From CAZAYP01 sp964489425 [NCBI: uncultured Verrucomicrobiota bacterium] (GTDB lineage Bacteria > Verrucomicrobiota > Kiritimatiellia > RZYC01): a DNA stretch of 22,687 nucleotides. The position numbers and the translations under genes were made by a program. How positions within the stretch are numbered: the stretch's first letter is position 1; every line of letters begins with the position of its first letter. This document shows positions 17,801 through 22,687 of this stretch, piece by piece. The DNA lies in the NCBI GenBank assembly GCA_964489425.1, contig CAZAYP010000077.1, positions 1 to 22,687 of the forward strand, given 5' to 3'. The notes under the pieces are model-generated. The model saw nothing but the letters and a program-made list of their open reading frames with translations, made no database searches and was not told where the DNA came from.

Positions 17801-18388
17801 GCCTGGTCCCTGGTGCGCGCCAACGGCACCCCCTACCCCTTTACCGAGGCGTTCCAGTTGCTGCCCGGGACCTTGTTTGATGTCAGCGGGTATACGGATG
17901 CCGCCGGCGGAAGCTGCGGCGCGGGGCTGGAGGTCATCACGCTGGTGCTGACCGAGATCCCGCGCGACCAGAGCGCGCACGACGCAGCCAACCTGCTGCC
18001 CGAGGCGTGGCAGCGGCTCACGTTCGGCCGGACCGGGATCAACCCGTATGAGGACAGCGACGGCGACGGGTATGACAACATCCAGGAATACCTGGAAGGC
18101 ACCGACGCCAGCCGTGCGGCGGACTCGCCTGCCGGGTCCGGCATCCCGGTGGCGGATCTCGCGGATCTCGAGTGCGCCATTGCGCTCCAGCCCGCCGGGA
18201 CCGCCCGCCTGAGCTGGTTCTGGCCGGCGCGCTACGTGGCGGACTTCATTTTTGACCTGCAGGACGCCCCCACCCTGTTCCAGCCCTTTCAGTACAGCGA
18301 CAGCGCGCCGCAAGGCATGACGTACATCGATTTGAGCATCAGCACCAACAGCGTGGATTTCTACCGCCTGCGCCTCCAACTGCGATAG
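14810..18388 (+). CDS. Secreted protein with degenerate FG-GAP/VCBS-like repeats, CHB_HEX-like domain and thrombospondin-3-like calcium repeats, 1192 aa
   Basis: The signal peptide ends near residue 33 (LLALA, then GGF). Residue 46 starts a calcium-loop FG-GAP motif, SGDFDGDGRTDALIVD, followed to about residue 480 by weaker repeats of the same pattern, so a degenerate beta-propeller is likely. Residues about 488-567 resemble a chitobiase/hexosaminidase C-terminal (CHB_HEX) Ig-like domain. Residues 573-645 are thrombospondin-3-like Asp-rich repeats (DSDGDGVPD, SDGDGDGLLD, DSDGDTWID). A further DSDGDGYDN loop lies at 1082-1090, followed by a small beta C-terminal domain ending FYRLRLQLR. Calcium binding outside the cell is well supported by these motifs; enzymatic activity is not. 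The middle part (about 650-1060) is partly helical and unassigned. The gene begins 7 bp after the Fn3 gene with AAGG close to its ATG and is the last gene of the run. Confidence 0.91.
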   Translation: MKTPTARCSLRPCRFPVALAATGLLMPLLALAGGFVYENPAEFLASGDFDGDGRTDALIVDRDSGVYRVGYQTPTGSLAWAEARAGGVEDVAGVTAGRLTSTNFDALAMAAPAANRVNVIEADQRSAPEAPMAVHPYGLGAATVVALDTLGGGNTPHDDLVVWSGWNGSAIHQVAFMRAPGLTNYAQAGTLIKLARGNAVAMDPARVKFGAFMDRRPGAGLTVLDLTNALLMRPIFITNLNVASDYAAGVFGTNLFNFLVYVPGQDGLTSYRIDKPASYRVAATNVFTLGAAIGQVFIVQARGSNMVFVVFTNGATGTFYSYDGSSGLTPLQSLSAPAGARLTGVAPLGTNDFALLSGDPASCRTTNATVYRFSGTLFTAGAAAAVPAPAAYAGKANVLLYREEPMVSSRPGRVAAWHVNDWSAAIMQSGTVAHVLVWRDTGATTGLVSAGSATLGPVPASAHFAMPNQKGTNYSVFCLDAAAGAGIPVVSIAPPPGAYQAAVFITLTNEAALPMYYRRDANLAWSLYTTGFFIFRDCTIQYYAGARDPTAGPVAATTPKSPIQSAAYTLVADPDALDSDGDGVPDYVELAYGLDPVNSGSDGDGDGLLDLEELLRGTNPNLADSDGDTWIDLTELRYGSDPNNAADHPPADAVISNDIARVEQDAVFDQYLVPRPYDGIMVQSVNAASGTTVRASALGGSLLASAAVTTNRFNGTNVDYSVRFQRLVVDRPPALFSVITDPNMAIATGNWTDGQLIGRELLGMVPAPEAFPLAVPYHYAGAGLAVEGSNWVHAAQTTFTNGARLAMLRDLDYLDTLAALLIERKVGDLLSQRGVTTNRLITLFPGRDGDAGLDAPTAATLNALQDQTTNGLPGYRLADLHATITGQLSNVFNADINMLRYLDQFIYQISSRDSDVSNGYYRLPATVLREYISSGRMDAAYSNRLGWGEYNYSRAWAGVTTILAAVQSRPVRSFTGMSVRTNSFSNGCSMLWDADSNAWSLVRANGTPYPFTEAFQLLPGTLFDVSGYTDAAGGSCGAGLEVITLVLTEIPRDQSAHDAANLLPEAWQRLTFGRTGINPYEDSDGDGYDNIQEYLEGTDASRAADSPAGSGIPVADLADLECAIALQPAGTARLSWFWPARYVADFIFDLQDAPTLFQPFQYSDSAPQGMTYIDLSISTNSVDFYRLRLQLR

Positions 18389-18407
18389 CCGGGACCAAGG
18401 CCGGCCT
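18388..18407. terminator. Short inverted repeat between convergent genes
   Basis: Only 19 bp separate the two convergent stop codons. GCCGG (18388-18392) can pair with CCGGC (18401-18405) across 8 nt, and AGGCCGGCCT (18398-18407) is itself a perfect palindrome. There is no T-run on either strand, so intrinsic termination is doubtful. Transcription from both sides probably collides or overlaps here. Confidence 0.25.
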
Positions 18408-21164
18408 CTATTGGGATCGGCTCCCGGCGGCCGGGGCATTCGTGGCGCGGAACTCAACCCGCGCCAGGATCCGCAGCTGGTACACGGTAAATCCGATCAG
18501 CATGAAACCCAGCATCCAGGCCATGGCCGTGGCCGGACCGAACTTGAGAAACGTGAAGGCCTTGTACCAGATGTGCAGCCCGGCCACCTCGGTGCCGGCC
18601 GCCCCACCGGTCATCACCAGGATATTGCCCGTGGCCGCGTACCAGGACCCGATGAACGCGCCGACAAAATTGATGATGATCAGCATCTTGAGCATGGGGA
18701 ACACGATGAACAGGATCTTGTCGGTGAACGTCGCGCCATCCATGTCCGCGGCCTCGTAGTATTCGTCCGGTATGTTTTTCAGCGCGGCGAGGTAAATCAG
18801 GCACCCCGGCCCCATGCCCGCCCATACCATGGGCAGGACGCACGCCAGCATGGAGGTGTCCGGGTCCTGGAGCCAGCGGTACGGCTCCGGCGTGCAAGCC
18901 AGCAGGCGGCGAGGGAAATGCGCCAGCCATTGCGCGATGGATTCGCCTGCCGGGCACAAGGCCGGGGCGGCCAGCGCCGCACAAGTCCACAGTAGCAGGC
19001 CGCCGCCCGCCAGGAACGCGATGGCGGCCGGCCGCAAGCCATGGACCCACAAGCGCCGGGCAAACAAACCGGCCCCCAGCAGCAGCAGCACGCCCAGCGC
19101 CAGGAATGCGCCGGCCGGGATGTGCAACACGATCCGGTTAAGCAAACCGTCACGGCCGGGATCATAAAACTGTTTCCACAGCACCATGGTGACCAGGCCG
19201 GTGATCACGGCCGGCAGGTAATAGACGGCGCGGAACAGGATCCGGCCGCAAGGGATTTCCTGCAGCAGCACGGCCAGGATGATCGGCGGCAGGAACGTGA
19301 GCGCGAGCACCAGCGTGCTGTAGCGCAGGGCATTCCACACGGCGCGCCACCAGGCGGCGTCGAAGAACATGTCGCCGAAATTGTCCAAGCCCACCCAGGT
19401 CGAGGGCCCCAGCAGGCGGTAATCGAAGAACGCCATCAGCGATCCCTGGGCCAGGGGCAGGTATTGCCAGAGCGCGATGGCCGCCACCGCGGGCAGCAGC
19501 AGCGCGTAGGCCCAGCGGTGCCGCGCAAACTGCCAGGCGCCGCGCCGGGCTGTTCCGCGCGGCACGAACGCCGCGGCGATCCGGCGCACCAGCAGCGTGA
19601 GCGTCACCACCATGATCGCCAGGGTGGCCGCCGCGAGGATCCGGCGCCAGCGGCGATCCGCCGGCGCGATGGTGCCCATCATTTCCTCATTGGCCCGGCG
19701 GCAGGCGACGGCCAGCAGGGCCTGCAGGGCCGCGCGCCGCGCCGCGGGCTCCGCGGGCAACTGGTCGTTCAGCGCCATCTGCTCGGCCTGCTGGATGGGC
19801 AGGGTCATCAGATCGTAGGCATAGTTGCTGTTCCGGCCGTACGGCTCGGGCTGGGCCGTGGCCATGGCCGACTCAAAGGTGTCCGCCCAGCCGGGCGGGG
19901 ACATCTTTTCAATGGCCGCATACCCGAACATGCGCAGGTAGCGGGGGTTGACAAAGCGGCCCAGGCCGCCTTCCACAAGGATGCGCGTGCGGATCGCCGT
20001 GGCCGCGCGACTGTCATAGAAGCGAATGAATTCCCATGCGGCATCGCGGATGGCCGGATCGCGGATGCCGGAAAACAGGCCCATCATGCGGCTGTTCAAT
20101 TCCCCGGCACGCAGCCCACCCGGCCCCTTGGGCAGCGGGGCCATGCCGACGAGATCGGGGTCCATGGTGCTGAACACCTTCTCCCCCACGTAGTCGATGA
20201 TCATGGCAATCTGGCCGCGGGTCCATTTCAGATAGCTGTCCGCGGTATCCTTGGACGAGTAGCCGCGCTGGAGCCGGCCCTGGGCATTGGTCCAGGGCTC
20301 GGTGCTCAGCCGGGTATAAAAGTCCAGGGCTTCGGCGGCCGCCGGGGTATCGAACACGCAGCGCCATTGGTCGTTGGTCTCGTCGTACTCCATGGCCTGG
20401 CCGCCGGCCGACCATAAGAATGGCATCCAACGATAGGATTCGTGCTTGCCGCGCACCAGGTGGATCCCATACAGGCCACGCTCCGGCACCGTCAGGCGCT
20501 GCGCCGCGGAGATCAAGTCCTCCCAGGTCCATTCGGCCGTGGGGTACGGCACCTTGAACTCATCGAACAAGTCCTTGCGATACAGGAGCACCGTGCCCAG
20601 CGTGCCGCCATAGGGCAACGCCCATACATGCACGGCACCGTCCGGACCCTTGCGCCGGATGACCGGCCACAGCCGGGGATGGACCCGGAACTCGAGTTCC
20701 TCGGGGGACAGGTCGGCGAGGTAGTCGTCGAGGGGATACAGAAACCGGTTGCGGATATAGTTGTCGGATTTACGGAAGTTGATATACAGCACGTCGGCGG
20801 CCAGGCCGCCGGCAATGGCCAGCAGGTCGCTTTCCACGCCTTCGACCACGATGCCGGAAAACGGCTCCAACGCGATCTCGACCTGATCCCAGTTATGGTT
20901 CCCATAGAGGTCCGGCCGGGCCTGGTAGCGCGCGCGGTATACTTCCGCAAACCGCGCCGGAAAGTCACGGCGGAACGCCTGCACCACGGCGGCGGAGGCC
21001 CGGTTGGCAGGGTCGAGCTTGCACGGGTCCGGCAACTCGAACACCTTGACGTGCAGGATGGTCCGGCCCGGGGCATCCTCGATCCAGCCGGCGCTGGCGC
21101 GCGCAGTGGCCCCTGCCGCGAGCAGGACCCCGCACAGCAGCGCCCTGGTGAAGGCCGTGGTCAT
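18408..21164 (-). CDS. Fused sugar-type solute-binding protein and MalF-type ABC permease, 918 aa
   Basis: I start at the ATG at 21164 rather than the first ATG of the frame (21323). It has GTGAGG just upstream and begins a signal peptide (MTTAFTRALLCGVLLAAGATARASA). Residues about 26-505 form a family-1 extracellular solute-binding domain, with PYGGTLGTVLLYRKDLFDEF and a later WTWEDLISAAQRL segment. A membrane helix (about 509-529) then leads into a MalF/UgpA-like permease. It carries the EAA loop, E804-A806 followed by D809-G810-A811, the contact point for a transport ATPase. An extra stretch of about 75 residues (about 685-760) with two predicted membrane helices sits before the EAA loop. 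The protein would present its binding domain outside while tethered to its channel. No MalG-type permease or ATPase gene lies downstream; the next gene is convergent. It starts 5 bp after the phosphatase gene, so co-expression with signalling proteins is likely. Import of a sugar or oligosaccharide is inferred from family. Confidence 0.92.
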   Translation of the reverse strand: MTTAFTRALLCGVLLAAGATARASAGWIEDAPGRTILHVKVFELPDPCKLDPANRASAAVVQAFRRDFPARFAEVYRARYQARPDLYGNHNWDQVEIALEPFSGIVVEGVESDLLAIAGGLAADVLYINFRKSDNYIRNRFLYPLDDYLADLSPEELEFRVHPRLWPVIRRKGPDGAVHVWALPYGGTLGTVLLYRKDLFDEFKVPYPTAEWTWEDLISAAQRLTVPERGLYGIHLVRGKHESYRWMPFLWSAGGQAMEYDETNDQWRCVFDTPAAAEALDFYTRLSTEPWTNAQGRLQRGYSSKDTADSYLKWTRGQIAMIIDYVGEKVFSTMDPDLVGMAPLPKGPGGLRAGELNSRMMGLFSGIRDPAIRDAAWEFIRFYDSRAATAIRTRILVEGGLGRFVNPRYLRMFGYAAIEKMSPPGWADTFESAMATAQPEPYGRNSNYAYDLMTLPIQQAEQMALNDQLPAEPAARRAALQALLAVACRRANEEMMGTIAPADRRWRRILAAATLAIMVVTLTLLVRRIAAAFVPRGTARRGAWQFARHRWAYALLLPAVAAIALWQYLPLAQGSLMAFFDYRLLGPSTWVGLDNFGDMFFDAAWWRAVWNALRYSTLVLALTFLPPIILAVLLQEIPCGRILFRAVYYLPAVITGLVTMVLWKQFYDPGRDGLLNRIVLHIPAGAFLALGVLLLLGAGLFARRLWVHGLRPAAIAFLAGGGLLLWTCAALAAPALCPAGESIAQWLAHFPRRLLACTPEPYRWLQDPDTSMLACVLPMVWAGMGPGCLIYLAALKNIPDEYYEAADMDGATFTDKILFIVFPMLKMLIIINFVGAFIGSWYAATGNILVMTGGAAGTEVAGLHIWYKAFTFLKFGPATAMAWMLGFMLIGFTVYQLRILARVEFRATNAPAAGSRSQ

Positions 21165-21167
21165 GGA

Positions 21168-21173
21168 CCTCAC
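21168..21173 (-). promoter_or_regulatory. Shine-Dalgarno overlapping the upstream stop codon
   Basis: On the minus strand GTGAGG (21173-21168) overlaps the TGA (21172-21170) that ends the response-regulator gene and lies 3 nt before the ATG at 21164. This decides the start of the transporter fusion and suggests translational coupling between the two genes. Confidence 0.55.
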
Positions 21174-22369
21174 CCGGCAAACGAGAGACGCAGGAGGGAG
21201 TAGTCGTCGTCCAAGGCGTCCTTGCCGGCCATCTGGCGCGCCTGGGCGTAGAAATCGGGCAAGGCCGGGCGGCCCTGGGCGTGGGCGGCGATCACGCTTT
21301 GCTTGAACCGGTCGATGTCGCAAAGGCAGGTGTCGTCGGCGCGGATGATTTCATACACCCCGTCGGAGAACACGTACAAATCGCACGGGCGGTCCATGGT
21401 TTGCGTCGCGGTGGGGCGGTCGGCGGTGAGGTTGAACCCCACGATGGTGTGGCCGGACTTGAGATCGTGGCGGCCGCCGGCATCCAGCAACAGGGCGGGC
21501 GGATGCCCTGCGCTGATGTACGCGATCGCGTCCCGCGACCGCTGGTACACGCCGTACCAGAGGGTGAAAAACAGGTCGTTTTGCTGCTCCACCGGGAAGG
21601 TCGATTCCAGCGCGGCCAGCACCTGGGCCGGGTCCCGGAAATCGGTCTTGGGCAGGGCCATGGAGCGCAGCACGTTCAGCACGGACACGGACAGCAGCGC
21701 CGCGCGTACGCCATGGTCGCAGACGTCGATGAGATAGACGGCGAAGTGGTCGGCGTCGATCCAGTGGTAACCGAACGAATCGCCGCCCAGCTTGGTCGAG
21801 GGCATGAAGATCCAATCGGCCCGGATCGGGCCGTCGGCCAGCGGCGGCGGCAGGAGCGAGGTGGCGTAATTGGCCGCCTCGGCGAGGTCCTCGGCCAGGC
21901 AAACCTGGCTGGCCTGGAGCGCGGCGTAGGCTTCCTGGAGGCGGCGCAGGGTTTCGGCCTGCTGCTGCTGCATGGCCCGCAGGTTCAGGTGGGTGCGGAT
22001 GCGCGCCAGCACCTCCTCCACCTGGAACGGCTTGGTGATATAATCCACGCCCCCGGCCTGGAACGCCTTGACCTTGTCGATCGTCTCGTGCATGGCGCTG
22101 AGGAAAATGACCGGGATGTCGCGCAGGCGGTCGCTGGCTTTCAGCCGCTCGCACACCTGGTAGCCGTTGAGGCCGGGCATGTTGATATCCAGCAGGAACA
22201 TGTCCGGCGGGGCCTGGCCGGCCACCTGCAGGGCCAACTGGCCGTTGGGCAGGGGCGAGATTTCGTAGCCGGCCTGCTGGAGCATGTCGGTGAGCAGGGT
22301 GAGGTTGGCGGGGGTGTCATCCACCACCATGATCCGGGAGCCGGACAGGACCAACGCGGGCGCGGTCAT
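21170..22369 (-). CDS. Response regulator with PP2C/SpoIIE-type serine phosphatase output, 399 aa
   Basis: Residues about 10-125 are a complete receiver domain: acidic pair D17-D18, phosphoacceptor D61 in LLDINMPG, switch residue S91 and K113 in the TKPF motif. A coiled-coil linker (about 130-165, starting MQQQQAETLRRLQEAY) leads to a PP2C domain of the RsbU/SpoIIE class. Its metal-binding motifs are intact: GGD (195-197), DVCDHG (215-220), a later AGHPPALLL, FSDGVYE and a DDDYSLL close to the C-terminus. Such proteins dephosphorylate an anti-sigma-factor antagonist when their receiver is phosphorylated. No antagonist, anti-sigma factor or sigma factor is encoded in the window, so the target is unknown. 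Its ATG overlaps the upstream stop by 4 bp (ATGA). It probably receives phosphate from a kinase encoded upstream. Confidence 0.95.
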   Translation of the reverse strand: MTAPALVLSGSRIMVVDDTPANLTLLTDMLQQAGYEISPLPNGQLALQVAGQAPPDMFLLDINMPGLNGYQVCERLKASDRLRDIPVIFLSAMHETIDKVKAFQAGGVDYITKPFQVEEVLARIRTHLNLRAMQQQQAETLRRLQEAYAALQASQVCLAEDLAEAANYATSLLPPPLADGPIRADWIFMPSTKLGGDSFGYHWIDADHFAVYLIDVCDHGVRAALLSVSVLNVLRSMALPKTDFRDPAQVLAALESTFPVEQQNDLFFTLWYGVYQRSRDAIAYISAGHPPALLLDAGGRHDLKSGHTIVGFNLTADRPTATQTMDRPCDLYVFSDGVYEIIRADDTCLCDIDRFKQSVIAAHAQGRPALPDFYAQARQMAGKDALDDDYSLLRLSFAG

Positions 22370-22687
22370 GCCGGGGCCCCGGCAGGCGGCGCCACCAGGG
22401 CGGCCAGTGCAATATAGTCGTACTTGTTCATCATCTCCCGCATGGCTTCGGCCAGCGCCGGATCCCGCCCGGCCACTTCCTTGAGCAACTGCTGCAAGCG
22501 GGTATAATTAAACTCCTGCACCGCGGTTTGCAAGGCGGCACGCAGGGCCGGCGGCAGCGCCGCGGCGGCCACGGCCGCGGGGGGGCCCGCCGCGGGCGCG
22601 CTCCCGGAGTGGCCCGATGCCGAGACCGGGCCCCATGCCCACCCGCATCCGCACGTCCATCCGGACAGTCTGGAGGAGGCCTTGGAG
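22366..22687 (-). CDS. Partial protein, C-terminal end only; possibly the tail of a hybrid histidine kinase
   Basis: The frame is open from the stop at 22366 to the window edge, so the gene begins outside. The first alternative start inside is a GTG at 22572 without a ribosome site. The last 65 residues or so form a helical domain (ALPPALRAALQTAVQEFNY, then LQQLLKEVAGRDPALAEAMREMMNKYDYIALAALV). From memory, this resembles the short helical tail found after receiver domains in hybrid sensor kinases. Upstream of it is an Ala/Pro/Gly linker. Beyond that the conceptual translation is rich in Trp and Cys (SGWTCGCGWAWG), which is odd, and a run of seven G at 22579-22585 may hide a frameshift. The 4-bp overlap with the response regulator suits a kinase-regulator pair, but no kinase motif is visible here. 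Confidence 0.6.
   Translation of the reverse strand, partial: SKASSRLSGWTCGCGWAWGPVSASGHSGSAPAAGPPAAVAAAALPPALRAALQTAVQEFNYTRLQQLLKEVAGRDPALAEAMREMMNKYDYIALAALVAPPAGAPA
22370..22383 (-). promoter_or_regulatory. Perfect 14-bp palindrome abutting the response-regulator start codon
   Basis: GCCGGGGCCCCGGC lies directly before the ATG at 22369. In RNA it can form a 5-bp GC stem with a 4-nt loop in the place where a Shine-Dalgarno would be, and no SD is present there. This fits a start read only by ribosomes finishing the upstream gene (ATGA overlap). The palindrome also codes for the last residues of the upstream protein, so codon choice in GC-rich DNA could have produced it by chance. Confidence 0.3.

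Noticed and set aside
18152-18169. Tandem 9-bp repeat, GCGGATCTC twice
   Set aside because: In frame and encoding Ala-Asp-Leu twice within a coding region. Too short to call a functional repeat.
19041-20417. 458-codon open frame on the plus strand
   Set aside because: Antisense to the transporter fusion; Gly/Gln/Arg/His-rich shadow.
21165-21323. N-terminal extension of the transporter fusion to 21323
   Set aside because: The extra 53 residues are Arg/Pro/Gly-rich, overlap the end of the phosphatase gene and precede a normal signal peptide starting at 21164.

Overview
The window is high-GC DNA with no rRNA, tRNA, CRISPR array, integrase or transposase that I could recognise. Composition and protein style suggest a PVC-group bacterium (Kiritimatiellota, Lentisphaerota or Verrucomicrobiota). 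The clues are very large secreted proteins with Fn3, CARDB-like, CHB_HEX-like and thrombospondin-3-like calcium modules, and a sugar-transporter binding protein fused to its permease. This placement is inference from style, not from a marker gene.

Layout. (1) 1-169 holds two GC-rich hairpins resembling a REP-type repeat. (2) 170-1393 (minus) and 1680-2570 (plus) are divergent genes for two secreted proteins of unknown function, sharing a 286-bp intergenic region. (3) 2587-5607 (plus), 16 bp after the second, encodes a long ABCG-like ABC protein with a helical N-terminus, a small beta domain and a very large extracytoplasmic loop. (4) 5734-18388 (plus) is a 12.6-kb run of three closely spaced genes for huge secreted proteins of 1913, 1099 and 1192 residues. 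(5) On the minus strand, converging on that run, is a three-gene operon. In transcription order it has the C-terminal end of an unknown protein cut by the window edge (22687-22366), a response regulator with a PP2C/SpoIIE-type phosphatase output (22369-21170), and a solute-binding protein fused to a MalF-type permease (21164-18408). These genes overlap by 4 bp or are separated by 5 bp.

How they may work together. The three giant proteins look like one co-produced extracellular or cell-surface system: a CARDB-containing protein with a long helical middle, an Fn3 chain, and a degenerate propeller with calcium-binding repeats. They share a marked Thr-Asn dipeptide enrichment that the neighbouring proteins lack. 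The minus-strand operon couples phosphorelay signalling to a sugar-transport-like membrane protein. No MalG-type permease or transport ATPase is encoded in the window, so this protein either borrows partners encoded elsewhere or acts as a ligand sensor. I consider the giant-protein locus and the signalling/transporter-fusion operon the two best candidates for something undescribed.
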